A stretch of 64,000 nucleotides of DNA from Asterella californica. Its lineage: Eukaryota > Streptophyta > Marchantiopsida > Marchantiales > Aytoniaceae. Positions 35,830 to 48,674 of this stretch are shown here, in pieces; the stretch's first letter is position 1; every line of letters begins with the position of its first letter. The translations under genes were made by a program, and so were the position numbers. The notes below the pieces were generated by a model, which was not told the origin of the DNA, did no database searches, and was given only the letters and a program-made list of their open reading frames with translations. The DNA is taken from the NCBI GenBank assembly GCA_036924285.1, contig JAYKYS010000005.1, positions 23,596,001 through 23,660,000 on the forward strand, in the 5' to 3' direction.

Positions 35830-37640
35830 GGCTCGATCAGCAATCAGCGTGACTTTTAGAACAAGGCAAACTAGAGTTAATCATAACTATCTTTGGCCCA
35901 AGTTCTGGAAAAACACTTCGAGACCTTACTATGCAATTTGGGTAAGCAGGACTAGGAACCGTACCCCAGAGGTACCACTAGAGGCTGCATCCGGCTAGTA
36001 AAAGGAAAACCAAGGACAAAAAGTAGCCACAAAGTGCAGTCCAAGAGTGAAGTTAGAGTCTAACTCTCCTAGATGTCTCAACCTTGAGGGTAAAGCCTTT
36101 TCGTATGAGTGATAGCGGCCTGAAGTCTGGAGCCCTTGCGAGTGTGTTCCACGTTATTCAGGGCAGCTGTCATTCTGTCTCGAGCTTCCCTTAGGGGGAG
36201 CCAGTATGCAGTAGCGTAGATTTCTTTTTGGAATAAAAAGAATGCATCTAGCATGGAAATACATCTACCCATATGTATTTCCATGTTAAGCAAATAGAGT
36301 AATTGATTGCTACGGGTTCCGGGCTGTTTCGTCTAAGGACCATCAGAGTGTGGTAATATGGAGTTTTCAGCGTGAAGCTTAGAAGCCGTGCATGTGTTCT
36401 GTAATTTCTTTAGAAACATGGACCAGAATGCTATCCACTTTTGGCAGGTGACCAGGAGATGTGTAAGGTTTTCTGTGCCCAGTTTACAGAATACACATAA
36501 CCCGTCTCCTATCACCATTAGCTCCGCGTGACTTTTGCTAAATAATCCATCTCGGATTATTCTCCACATAAATATGGAGTCGCGGTTGTGGAATATGGAA
36601 TCTGTCCACATAATATCTGAGATCTTTCATATTCCAGGATTTTTGCCAGATGTCATTCAAGCGAATCATCATTTCGCAGTTGAGTGCAGTCACTGGATCT
36701 GAGTATAAATTTTTCATCGGATGAGAAAATTCCGTATGGGATTATTACCCCATTTCCACCTCTGGGTTTCAGAGATGGTCCTCTCCTTAGGGCCGACTGA
36801 TGACGTGATGCCTTCCAGTATCCTAGTAGTTATAAATCAAAACATAAACAGTTAGACCCTTCAGAGTCTCCCGGGAGAAGCCGTTCTAGCCTCTGACCCA
36901 TAGTGCGGCAGGTGAAGAAACTTTAAGAGCCTGGAAGGCCCGGACGGTAACCTTCTCCTCCAGTTTCCCCTGATCTCTGTTTAGTGAGCATAGGCGAACG
37001 AACTCGGCTATTGTAACTTGAGCTGGATCTCATTGTAGCATGGGTGTGCTTCTTCGCCAGAGTTGCCTATCATCTTCAATGTCATAAAGTGGCGAAAGTG
37101 GATCTGCCTTCGGGTAAGGAGAATGTCAGGTGCACTGAGACGGGATTGCCTCTTCACCTTGTGGCCCTTAAGTAGGGAGTCCATTAGAGCCTCCCAGGAA
37201 TCTACGTCCCTTTTGTCCAGGTAACTGGCAGCATGCTTCCTCTGTCCACCGGGGCTTTTTGGTCTGGATATCTATTTCCATGCCACTGATGGCATTTTTT
37301 ATTTACCCTCCTCTATTGGAGCCCAACAAGAAGTTCCGATATAAGTTCTCCAGCTTCTTAGCTGAGGTTTGGGAGAGTGGACATAGAGAGAAAAGATAGA
37401 AAGCAGCAGGTTGCAATTGGATCTCGTGCTTCAGAAGAAATACCCTGGCACCGAAAGAAAGAAGTGTGGATGAATAAGCTGCTAACCGAGGCGTGATAGA
37501 GTCCATATATCTCGATCCAAACACGTTCCTCCGTGACATTTTGTCTGATCCTCACTCCGAGCCAGCGTGTATGATCGTTTAGGCCGAGTATGGTGCATCC
37601 TGAATTCCTCAGCCAACCTGGTGGATCGAAGGGGGTGCCC
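35830..37640 (-). mobile_element. 5'-truncated LINE copy
   Basis: Contains the post-RT block (37640-37303: TRWLGVRIRQN, LAAYSSTLLSFGARVFLL) and a clear zf-RVT-type segment at 36611-36333 (FMWRIIRDGL, CVFCKLGTENLTHLLVTC). Its 3' UTR is homologous to that of the LINE at 30600. It lacks endonuclease and most of the RT, as expected for 5' truncation. Confidence 0.8.
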
Positions 37641-37910
37641 ATGGGGACAGCAAGAAAAATAGCAAAAGAATTTGTAGTTGACAAGAGAGAGGGAGAGAAA
37701 GAGAGCAAGTAAATATACGACGCACATATATAAATGACATACACGATGGAGCTGCATGCAGTCTTAGAGTGTATTTTTCTATTTGAAGACAAGAAGTGTA
37801 TATTGAAAAGTCTGATGCAAAATGTTCGTATCCTGAAGCACTTGCACTGTATGATATAAGGAGAAAGAATAGTATTGTCATCTATGGTGATTATTTGTTT
37901 TGAACTTCAG

Positions 37911-38683
37911 ATTGAAGTGGATGAACTGATCAAGCAAGCGGACTTCAATACTTTGGTGCTAGCCAATTTGGGAGCGGTCATCAAGAGTCAAGCTTTAGAC
38001 TCGAATTCGGTGCTGGAACTCGGAAAGCTGAGAGAATTGAAGGAGGGGCTGTACTTCTTGCTCAATCACATGGACGAAGACACGCACCTGGATGCAACTA
38101 TATTCTCGGGGACCTACAAGCAGACGATTGCTGCTTCGATGACCTTGATTGTTGATAACATACTTTCCGAAGAGGCTCGAACGATGGTATATCTGATCGT
38201 CATGTGTGAAGATCTCACAGTGAATGAAGCCATCATAAAAGTCTGGTTTCATCGGATTTATGATAAATCGATCGGAGGAGGCATCAAGTATTCTTCAGCG
38301 CTTGCTCAGTTGAAGACACAAACAGTCATCGTCTCTGAATCCGAAGATGCATCGTGGAGACAAGAGCCGTTGATGAGGTGGTCTATCCACGAACTGCGCC
38401 GGCAATTCATTCGAGAGAAGAAAAAAGAAGCTCTAGAAGAATTAATGGAGAAGTTAATGGAAGGACATTCTGAAGAGGATGATGATAATGATTTGATTGC
38501 TGCTCTTTGCCTCCTTTATGGAGATGCAACTTGCTGCAGCAAAGTCCAGTCGGCATCCAAGTTGCAAGTTCATCCGAATTTCCAGAAGATGGTTATGATC
38601 GGTTCATCAAGTCATTCAACTTGTTGCTTCATCCAACAGCTAAGGACGAATCGCAAAAATTATCACACAAATCAGCCAAAAAG
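37911..38683 (+). pseudogene. NLR-like gene, exon 2: ARC region of NB-ARC
   Basis: It begins after CTTCAG with IEVDELIKQADFNTLVLANLG, matching the ARC1 GLPLAL-type helix in a degenerate form. YLIVMCEDLTVNEAIIKVWF follows, matching the winged-helix segment of ARC2. The end of the exon is basic and acidic (RREKKKEALEELMEKL). Near 38550 the apparent coding frame changes to one reading FPEDGYDRFIKSFNLLLHP, suggesting another indel or an unrecognised small intron. The exon ends AAG|GTATGC at 38683/38684. No frame choice joins this end cleanly to exon 3, adding to the evidence of damage. Confidence 0.65.
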
Positions 38684-38875
38684 GTATGCTGCTTCTTTTA
38701 GCTTTTACACCAAGGATCTTGTGTTCAATCAAGAAAATATAGGTTCTTCGAGAGTGTTATTGCTAACCGTTTGCATTCACTTGTGCTATAAAATTGTATC
38801 GATAAGGCGCTCAGGAATACATGCATGTAGGTTTAGAATAAACTTACTATCGAATCACACCAAATTTCGTTTCAG

Positions 38876-41800
38876 AACTGAAACGTGAACTTATGCAACA
38901 GGTCATGCTATGTGCACTCAAATATGGGAAGTTGGAAGATGAGGTCATCTCACGGCTCTTGCGATCGTCGGAGGTTGATCTGGCTACCTGCTATGCACTC
39001 CAATCATATTCGATGAAATCTAGCTTGTTACCCAAAGTTGTGAGGATTCTTGCAACAAAAATAGCCTCACATTTACATGTCGATCTCAACTCAGATAGAA
39101 GCGAAAAGCTCAGCATGTATTTACAAGCCTTTTGTGGATTCCGCCATGATCAGACCTTGCAGATAGTGCCCGATCTGCCCGAAACATTGTGCAGTCTGCT
39201 CCAACAATCACAAGATGTAAAGATATCCACAAACCTCTTGCGCGTCCTGGAATCGCTAACTTGGCATTCGGACAAGTATACTAGGAGGATAGCCTCGATC
39301 CCAGATCTACTAGAAACCCTTGTTAGATTTTTGGATGAAGATAGATACCCAGATCTCTTTAAACTCTCTACCAGAAATATATACGCATTGGTTCGCCATC
39401 CGTTACATCACCAGATCAGAGTCAATCTAGGAGCCATTCCAAATGCTCTGCAGAATTTGATAGATTTGTCACCGTTCACTATAACAGCAGCCTATACTTT
39501 AGGCTTCTTGTCCACGACGCCTTCTATTGCGGAGAAAATTGCATCAAATCCTGCAAATTTGAGGTCTCTGTTGCAGCTTTTGGCAGATGATCACGAATCC
39601 GAGCTGGTAAGTTGCGTGCTTTACGTCTTTGAAAAGCTTTTATCGACGAGCTCCAGCAGAAGGTCCGTCTGCGCGTGTCCAGAAGCACTGGAGCGGCTTG
39701 CTGAGCTTATCGACGAAGATACCTTCATGGAGGACCACGATCGCTCACTGCCGTCATGGAAATCTTCATTGTCACATAGAGTGACGATTGCGGTCTGTCT
39801 TATCACAAATTGCGGTAAGGAGTTTGAATCATTCTTATCAGCAGCATTGGGGAAGTACATGACGCTTTTGGCGGACGGAGTCATTCGAACAATTCAAATT
39901 GAGGCGGTACAAGCACTAGAGTACCTTGCTTCTGAGTCTGCGATTTGCACGACATTAAGGCAATTATACCCAGACGTAGGTGCTCAACTGCTCAAATTGA
40001 TGGATGAAGATGCGGACGTGGTTTTTTTCAATTGCTTGATTGATGCATTTCACACTATTATTGTCAAAGAACCGGAGCATGGAGACTGGAACTGTGTGAA
40101 TGAGGCCGTCATACGGTACGCTACTCTCTTGGAGGTTGAAAAGTTGCAGGAAGGAGCAGCACGAGCTTTGATCAAGCTCAGTTTGAAGCTAGAGACCTGC
40201 AAGCTATTGGATTCATCAACTGTCCAAAAGCTTGTAGGTCTGGTTAGAGAAGGAACATCCTCCTCAACAATAAAGTATGTGACGTACACACTCCAGAGCA
40301 TATGGATCAAAAGAGAAGTTATGAGCTATACAGATGTGCTCATTTCTGAGGCTTTGAGGAGGTACGTTGCCCTCTTGGAAGATGGGGTAGAACAGAATTT
40401 GCAATCAGAATCAGCTCGAGCACTTGGAATGTTTGGTTATTTGACTCCACATCGTGAGCTGATAATTAAATATCCAGGTGCATTGCAAAAGCTTTCTGGA
40501 ATTATCAGTGTCAACGGGAATCCTTCTATTCTATCCAACGTGGCATGTGCTCTAGAGAGCATCACAGTCCAGGGAACAGACTTAGAAGGTCTAGTAGGTC
40601 GCTTCTTCTCAACAGCGCTGGAAAGATATGTTTCACTCCTCGTAGACGGGGTGAAAGAGGAATTGCAAGAAGGAGCTGTTAGAGCTCTAGGAAAGCTCGC
40701 TTTCAATGAAACTGTCCGCAAGCTTTTCTGCTGCATCCCGAATGCGACACAATGTTTACTGGGGCGTTTGGAAAGAAGCTTCGTTGATAAATCTCGGACC
40801 TTGGAGGATTTAGCCATAGATATCGACAAACTCTTGGTCTCAGGAAAAGAGCTCGAGGAAACGAGGAGGTCGACAATTTTGTCACAGGTTGCGGAACGGT
40901 ACATTGATCTTCTTGGTGATGAAGACCAGCATGCAGTGCAAGTACAAGCTTTAGAAGCGCTGACGGCACTTTGCAAAACCGATAATGGTCGGAGATGTGT
41001 TTTTACGCTACCAGGGGCTGTAGATCGCATTGTTAGCCTCCTTGACCTAAACATACATGCGGTTAATTATGCAATCCTGTACAGTTTTGGTCAATTCATC
41101 GTTGTTTCCACTGTTGGAGGGACGAACTTGGCAGACGAATCTATGGTTACTTTCTTACTTGATGCTACAGAACGCCTCATCAAGCTTCTAACGCAGCTAG
41201 ACGGAGCAGAATGGATCCTCACTCAAAGGATATTAGTTGTATTATCCTCACTTGCTGTATACCCAACCATTAGCAAAGTAATATCTTCTCATCCCGCAGT
41301 ACAGGTTCTACTTAAGAAACTCTTGGTAGAAGACAGCACTCCACCCACTATCTTCGTCTACGCTGCAGCGATTGCATGGACTATCAACCTTAGAAGATCA
41401 GATCTGGATGAAAAGATCACGGCGGAATTTCTTACCAAAGTTTTGGCGAGTTACTCCTCTCTACAGTCAAACGTGTACGACGTCCACTCGACCCAGCTGC
41501 AGTCACATAAGAAGGAGGCAGCAAGAATACTTGCTGAGATTACTTCCAAACCAGCTATCTTCGACCAAGCCAAGATTTCTCCCATGCTTGTGGCCTCGCG
41601 CGTTTTAGGACTTCTGGAGAAACATCAGTCTGTTGTATTTCCTCTGGTCTTCATACCCGCTTATCTCCACATGGTAACTGCTTCAAATATAGCTGTAGAT
41701 TATCCTGATAGTGAATCAGGTGGTCAGTCGACTACAACATGGCAGGTCACCTTGATGTCGGAAGCAATGAAGATATACGTCTCATCGCTTGAGAAGCATG

Positions 41801-42173
41801 ATTACATCACTGATATGAAGCGAAGTCAAGCATGTGCAGCCATAGCTTTGAGTCTTGAGCCGAGATCAGGACAATATCCGTTACTGTCAGAATGTCCGTC
41901 AATCGAAGAAAAACTTCTTGCAATATTTGCTCGGTGTGAGGAAGCTTCGATCTTAGAAGACATTAAGAGACAATCTCCATCCCAAGAGCCATATGAGGCT
42001 ATTAAGTCTCTGACTCTTATAAATCCTTCTTCCACAGACCAGATTGTGTTGTCCTCGAGTGCAGCCTATAGGGGCCGAGCTGAAGCGAAGATCAGTTTGA
42101 GGATGTATGAAAGTGCTCTTCTGGACTACGACAGAGCATTGCAACTATGTCCGAATTCAGCAACCGTGCTCTG
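38876..42173 (+). CDS. NLR-like gene, exon 3: armadillo-like repeats and first TPR
   Basis: An uninterrupted ~1,090-codon exon. It starts after TTTCAG at 38875 and ends at CTG|GTAACG (42173/42174). The bulk is a solenoid of ~40-residue helical repeats typical of ARM/HEAT folds, for example QEGAVRALGKLAFNETV, QSESARALGMFGYL and VQALEALTALCKTDNG, with recurring ALERYVxLLxDG segments. The last ~35 residues (GRAEAKISLRMYESALLDYD, then RALQLCPNSA) are a TPR that continues into exon 4. ARM/TPR solenoids bind protein partners, here presumably taking the place of the LRR as sensor. No in-frame stop occurs over 3.3 kb, so this exon looks selectively maintained or only recently released. Confidence 0.85.
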
Positions 42174-42877
42174 GTAACGATCCCTCAACACCAACCCTCT
42201 TCCTATGTAAAAACTTATGGCTATGATTTGTCTACTCGGAGTGGGGCTTTGTGTCTTGAGTGCTGACTAATTAACATCGGAGTCTAAACTGTTTAGATCA
42301 GAAATTCGTTGCATACCAATGAGTTGAGACCCGAATCTCTTCAAAATCGTTTTCTTTCTTGTTCGATTTGTTTTTTAAATTTGTTTATGTCATTATAAAC
42401 GGATTACACCACCCTCTCAGTTCTCCGCTTGCCAGAACCCCAGTCGCCCATGAGGAACCCGCTCGACTTGGCATGACCACCACAAGCCAACCCCCATATG
42501 CAACGTGATGAACCCCCGACCCGTACTTCTAAGGTCGAGGCTCGACCAACACGTTCGGCGTGCTGGTCTAGAGAATCCCTCCTTTATTAACATGCATGTT
42601 AAAATTGATGAACTAAAGGTGAAGCAAGAATACTTTTTCCGTATAGCTTCACAAATTGAGAGGATTACTTAAATTGAGATAGTTGCTTGTAAAGTTCAGT
42701 ACAGTCACTGTTGACAGTGTGATTTTTGAAATTCGTGGCACTGATCTATGCAAAGCAAGATGGTGACAACGAATTCGCAGACAACTGCTTGTATAATGAT
42801 GAGCATTCGAACTTGACAGACTATGGTTGGCGTGACAACACACTCTAATAATCTTATGGCTTGAATTTCACTTGCAG
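42174..42877 (+). other. Intron between ARM and TPR exons
   Basis: The donor CTG|GTAACG and acceptor TTGCAG|TAGACG join the split codon TG+T to restore the TPR (ATVLCRRAYIRAQL). Nothing else is seen inside. Confidence 0.8.
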
Positions 42878-43200
42878 TAGACGAGCCTACATCAGAGCTC
42901 AGCTCTCAGATAACTCAGGAGCTTCCAGTGATTTACACCGGGCAGTAAATCTACATCCTGATGGTTACTTATGCAGATGCGAACTAGGAGTCCTACAACG
43001 GATCATGGGGAATCTCGGTGATGCTCTTGCACATCTAGATCTGGCAGTAGATCTGAGTCCCCCTCACGGATTATTTGACTCTCTTAGACAAAGAGGGTAT
43101 GTTAAGTTCTTACTGGGAGACGAAAAAGGAGCCAGCATGGATGCTGAGAAAGCAATGCTCTCTAAGACTGTTTGGCAATATGTTCCTGTGTTCACTTTCG
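42878..43200 (+). CDS. NLR-like gene, exon 4: tetratricopeptide repeats
   Basis: Three TPR-like helix pairs: RRAYIRAQLSDNSGASSDL.., GVLQRIMGNLGDALAHLDLA with AVDLSPP, and QRGYVKFLLGDEKGASMDAE. The A/G and P positions follow the TPR consensus. The 3' end is not certain: a donor-like gtt lies in the run after VWQYV near 43180, and a possible further exon follows an acceptor-like TTATAG at about 43292. Together with exon 3 this makes a C-terminal TPR module, which often binds the chaperone tail (EEVD) or other partners. Confidence 0.75.
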
Positions 43201-43249
43201 AATGTTTTTCAACTTCATCAGTAGAATATCTTCACTTTTCAGCGTAGCC

Positions 43250-43521
43250 AACCACTACTACGTACATCACTTTGTAAAACTAACCTGTTATAGGTTTGAC
43301 TCTGACTATCTTAAGTGTAGCACTAAACGTCAGGCAGAAGAACCAGTAGAATCCAAATTTATTTTGCTAGACTACAATTGTATTATCTGGGTAATACTCT
43401 TACGTATGATGATTATCATACTTGTTCTTCCCAAATGCAATCAGACTATCAGATTAAAGCTTGCATGCATATTATAGCAACACTTACTGCATCCGCATAC
43501 GCGATCGTGTTATATTCACTA
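43250..43521. other. 3' end of the NLR-like gene, uncertain last exon or UTR
   Basis: A short open stretch follows TTATAG near 43292 (FDSDYLKCSTKRQAEEPVES). It may be a terminal exon, but no domain supports it. Confidence 0.3.
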
Positions 43522-46500
43522 TTTGAAGTTGTATGTCCAAGATTGAAAGTCGAATTTAGTTTCTCCAGGAGATTATAGAGTAATAACACATTTTCAGGAG
43601 TATGCGAGTTCCTAGTTGCTTCATATCATCTGTAGGACCTCGAATTGTTTATCCGTAAGTTTATTTACTTTGTGTTGTTCTCTACACGTTTCCAGCACAT
43701 GGTCCTTTTGAATCTTCATGACTCATGTTACGGTATCGGTAGTGTCACCCTGTTCATCGTGTTATCATGATATGATGCTGGACTCTGATACTTCTATTTT
43801 ACAGATGAAGTTGTAACTGGATTTTCACTCTATTTCGCAATAAATATTGTACTCTCGGCCTCTCGTGCCCTTCAATGGCAAGAAAAGAACTTTCAGAACC
43901 GATTTTCCAAGAAAATATGGAACAGTATATGACGAATTCAAAATCACAGAGGCTGTATACTGTCCTTCTGTCTGAGCTCTAGATCATTTGCTTGTACAAC
44001 TATATTTAGTTCAATCCTTCACCGAATTCGAGTTGAATTGCATGTCTCGGAAACTTCCTAGAGTGGTAAAATTCTGGTTTTAAACTAATCTTGTTTTTCA
44101 TCATGCCGTATGTACTTATCATTCAATGAGCCAAAATTCCTACTGAGGAATACTGTCTAATTCGAGGAGTACTTTCGTTTGTGCATGATAAAGAGCATTC
44201 TTTACGGAGAATAATATGGCCACTGTTGCTACTTTTGGTCTTACGAATTTTGATTCTGAAGATGAGGATCAGTGGCACAGTAGATCAAGTAGTTTAATAC
44301 GACTAATGATTTAAATCAGTCGCAGACATCTCATCCGTGTTCAAGAATTTAACAGGACTTAAAATCATGATTTTGAAATTCGCCAAAAACTGAAGTCTTA
44401 AAGCTTCATAAGACAACTTAATACCGATTTCTGTATATAACAAGAAGACGCGTAACGAATTTAACACTAACTCATGCAAGATGACGATCAAAATAAACTT
44501 CTCAAGATTCCTCTCACTGGAACCAGTAAAAAGCTCTTCGGATTACTGACACTGTATAGTATATTGTGATGTATAGGATAAGCCTCGAAGTGAAATCGAG
44601 GAGAGTGACTTTCATTACAACTGGGAAACCAACACGACCACGATCGTGGCTTCCGCAGCACAAAAGGTGAAAGAAATCTTTAGATTGACTTGCACTAAAA
44701 TCGAGAAACTGCGATCAGGGCTTGTGCAGCATAACAGGCGAGAGAAATTTTGACGACTGCATTTAAAAATCATGTTTAAAGATCATAACTTATAAAAAAT
44801 AACATATATACAAATCATAATTTATCAATGAAATGTCTTGCCTGGAGAGGATGGTGTATCATTATGTAGGCACTCCAGGTACAAAGGAAAGAATACTTTA
44901 TATTTCCGGAATCGCTTACGCTCAATGATGCTCTTGTTCATGTCGACGAATCAAGTGGTTTAATCTTTTGAAGGATGTAAAATCCTTCAAAAAACTGACA
45001 TTTCCTGATTGCATCTCACGAAGATCCCTACCATGATGTTTCTTGCGATGGAGAAAATTGCTGTTAGACAACGTACAAGGTGATGGGTCCAAACAGAACG
45101 AGGATCCGACATAACGAGGATAAGTGGCCGGGGAACATGGGTGCAGCTGATAGCGAGGAGCTCATACACGCTACTGGCCACTTGCCGAGCTATGAAGACT
45201 TCCACAAAACAAACTCACGCACCTCATCCATCTACAGAACAGTGATAACAGGACAGAAACTCCAAGTAACTTTGAACAGCCAATGGGAGCAATAAGAATG
45301 ATCCATGCGACAATTCTCAGGCAGAACCGGGAGTTTTAATCCAAATGAATATATGTCGGTCGACCATCAGGGTAGCAGCGCGAAGGCAAAAGCTACTCAT
45401 ACAAAACTTTAGGTAACCCGAAAAAACTGAATCAGGAGAAATATTTAGTAAGTTGCACAGAGGGACGGAACGTGCGCTGACTTTCAGCACTATAAACTGA
45501 CGAAACACTTCTAACCAGGGGACGACAAACGGGAGTATGTAGCACAGACCACATTTCCAGAGATTGTGCAAGCGTACCACACATGACATGTACAGTATGT
45601 ATGCAGTGCAGACAGATTCATGCGTAAAAATGTTTCTAATGGAAAAAAAAAACTGAGGTCTTGAAGTGCGAAAGGATAAAGACAGCCTTCCAGCGCTAGA
45701 TAAGAGACCATGATAGGATGAAGAGTTTATGCAGCGACCACGATTAACCACTAGTAAGAAGAGAACACTGCGGATAGAGAGAGAAGAACGTACTGTAAAC
45801 GTACAAGTATATAATGAACGTATAGGAACAGCAGAAGTGCGCATTACGGTGTAAGTCAATTATTATCTAATCACCTTGTAAAACTGGAGTATAAAATCTA
45901 CTCGAACAAGCTTTTCTCTTAAATCTCTGGAGCTTTATAAACATCAACGTGGCCGGTAATCTCTACTGTCCTCGAAAGAAGAATCTTCGCTTAAGATGCA
46001 AAACTGGAAGGTACAAAGAACAAACCTTTACTTAACAAAGCTGCCCGCACAGCGTTCGGAAGAATAGCGCCTCTACCGGAAACACCGAACATGCATCCAA
46101 ACATTGCAAGCAAATTATGTGGCAACGTATATTCTTCACCTCAGTGCCTGCGACCTTTAACCAGTGCATCCTCCGCCTTGTGTCGGTATAATTTTGCGAC
46201 CGCCTTCCGCTCACAATCATGATACCAAACCCGGATTTCTTTTAAGAATTCCACTCTTTAAGTCTCCCTTTGTACAAGGCTAAACTCAGTACCAAGCGTA
46301 ATTGAGTTGCTGGTCTAAAGTCCTAAAGCAAAACTCAGGGTAGGTCCACTTTATCTTCAACATATTTAGCCGAAAACGAGAATGCGGATTGGTGCGAACA
46401 AGCTTGAAGTATATATAAGCAAAACTTGATTGATCTCTTGGAGTGAACCGGTCAACTTCATTGAACCAGAGACAAGAAAATAAGTTGGACATAGGTGTAT

Positions 46501-48306
46501 GTGCTCTCACAATGAACGATCCTTCTGGAAAATCTGCAATGACGAAGCTCAAAGGTGAGGTAAAGACTCAGGAGCTGGGCAGATTGGCGAGAAGCCAAAC
46601 CTTGAAATATACGATCTTTGACTGAGATAGTTAGTAACCACATCCCAAGAAGCTCGAACAAAGAAGACTGCCCTCAATACGGGTTGTGTCACTTGAACCG
46701 ACGTCGGACGTTCGACTGTTCCACTTTATCGCAGCAAACTTTGTGACCCCTTGCAAAACGACTGGAGAAACACAGGTAAGAAGCAACGACACTTGCCCGG
46801 AGTTCACTCCTTACGCAGTTCATCAACGTCAAACTTACGGCTTGGCAGCAGCTTGTTGGGATCGGATGCATTAAAGCGCCGCAGGCCGTCTGCTTGGTAG
46901 AAGGCAAACTGCTGATCAATGACCGAGTGATTATACTTGTTCAGCTTCTTGTTCTGTTCAACTTCTTCCCACGCACAGTGTCGATCATAGTGATTTGAAA
47001 TAGCGTATTCAGGCAGTTATAAAGAAAGGGAAAGCACACGTTTGGTTTCTTCCTCGGTGGCTGTGAATGATACTGCGATACCGTATGGAGAGACGAGGTT
47101 TCCTACCGTCTGTCCCGGCATACAGGGGAACATGGTGGGTAGTTGAGAAGCTATACCATCACACCATGAGGCGGTACTGATCAAATTCGAAGCTCAAACA
47201 AAGGATCTTTTCGAGATAGATTAAGGTTTAGATCCGAGAGTGAGACCTTGATACCCGAATAAAGTGTTAAATAACAGCACTTGGGTGCAAGATCGGCAAG
47301 TTAACAGGCCTAGACTTGGACTAATTCTGGGATGACAAAAGATGACAGAAATTCTGGGAGAAGCGGAGAATATTATGTGGAACATTTCTGAAGTCGAAAT
47401 GGAAAAAGACTGTGAAAGAGACGGAGGCATCAAAGGATACATCTTCTTTCTCTTTGATGAGATTTGTAATCAGAAGAACTTGGATTCAACCCAGCGAGGT
47501 ACTAGGTTCAAGTTTAAGTTTTGACCAGGAAGCATCCCGTTGAACAGCAAGATGGATAAGATGAACCCGCAGACTAAGGTTTGTACTCTCTCTCACGACG
47601 CGGAGGAAGATGCTTTGCATTAGCTCGTAGACTGAAAAATTTAGTACTGAGCCTCTCAAAACGAATCTATTTAGTGTCAGTATGAGAGTTGATACTACCG
47701 AGCGTGGACTCGAAATCCAAAGTAGCTGCCTTGTTGTCCAGTCTGACGAGTCTCTTGGCGATGATCTAGTCAGATCCTTCCGGACTGAAACTTGGAAGTT
47801 GAGGACGAATGTCCGCTATGGTAATCAGTCTTATTACTTGGGTGAGTTTCCCCTCCCCTCAGGAAGCTGTCTCCTCTTCATTCTGCTTCTTGTTCATCTT
47901 CTGAACCCATCCTTGTTTCTAGCACCGTCCAGCCAAGACGCGGGATCTATGGTCGAAAAGCTAAGGCATGCAGTTACAATGAGGACATTTTCTGCGTGTT
48001 AAGGACTGCTCAATTGTTGTGCTATTTTTGTTTGTTGTTACGGTTTTTATTACACAATAACACCAGGAGGTTTCATATCGTTCTTCTCAGTACAAGAGTC
48101 CGCTTCAAACCGAATTTCGTGATATCTGAGCAGCGACTTGTTACATCTCACCTGGCTTCCGCGCTTGAGGAAACAAGGAATCAGATCATTCTTGTAAGTG
48201 CTTTTGGTAGCCTCTTCTTTGAAACGATACAAAAATCAGATTCTTATGTCATTGAGCGATATTTAGTGTTCTCGTGCACCTACTGGAAATGTTCCCACGG
48301 CTTTAT
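43522..48306. repeat. Segmental duplication, copy B
   Basis: Collinear with 5-4761 up to the shared ctttat at 48301-48306, where the copia element begins. In copy A the corresponding position continues to the NLR start codon about 120 bp further on. So the next gene copy that should follow copy B has been displaced by transposons or lost. Confidence 0.9.
47682..47841 (+). other. Exon-like open stretch, copy B counterpart of 4109-4298
   Basis: Opens at an ATG (MRVDTTERGLEIQ) and ends at the same GTGAGT donor-like site. Conserved relative to copy A except for a few residues. Confidence 0.35.
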
Positions 48307-48577
48307 TGTTAGTTCAATAGTAGTTAGCAACTCTCACAGTCTCATCAGCGCGGAACGTTAGAGTAACGTTATTTCCAGTAATTCAATTTAGAGGCAGGTT
48401 TGCGTACATAGACGTTGTGAGCGCGGATCATTGGGTCCTGTCTCAAGCTCTCTTTCATGTGATTTCCGTCGGTGATGTATGACTGACATCTTTGGATCAG
48501 TGCAGTAAATCTCTCTTGGAATCTCTCATCTGTGTCGTGAAACAGGTTTTCTGTTTATTGCTTCCGTATTTCTGACA
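48307..48577 (+). mobile_element. Copia 5' LTR, 271 bp
   Basis: Starts TGTTAG and ends TGACA directly before the primer-binding site, as expected for TG...CA ends. No second LTR survives to confirm the boundaries. Confidence 0.75.
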
Positions 48578-48589
48578 TGGTATCAGAAC
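48578..48589 (+). promoter_or_regulatory. Primer-binding site, tRNA-iMet type
   Basis: TGGTATCAGAAC is complementary to the 3' end of plant initiator tRNA-Met (standard TGGTATCAGAGC), with one mismatch. Confidence 0.8.
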
Positions 48590-48674
48590 GATGTTCTTGA
48601 TTTAGATCTGCTTGCGATTGTCAAGCATCTAGCTATCAGACATTAGCTTTTTGTGATCACAGATTCATTCCGCA

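Larger units (their letters stand above)
5927..37910 (+). other. 32-kb intron splitting the NB-ARC domain, packed with transposons
   Basis: The donor CAG|GTACGT at 5927 and the acceptor CTTCAG|ATTGAAG ending at 37910 join the RNBS-B half of the NB-ARC to its ARC half in a sensible order. Everything between is repeats and mobile elements, mostly on the opposite strand to the gene; they are listed separately. Stretches with nothing recognisable include 5945-6267, 6471-7004, 7371-7850, 9200-9480 and 26563-28014. No RNA evidence is available, so transcription through 32 kb is inferred. Confidence 0.65.

Noticed and set aside
40437..41054. 205-codon open frame on the minus strand
   Set aside because: Antisense shadow of the armadillo exon; Ser/Arg-rich with no domain.
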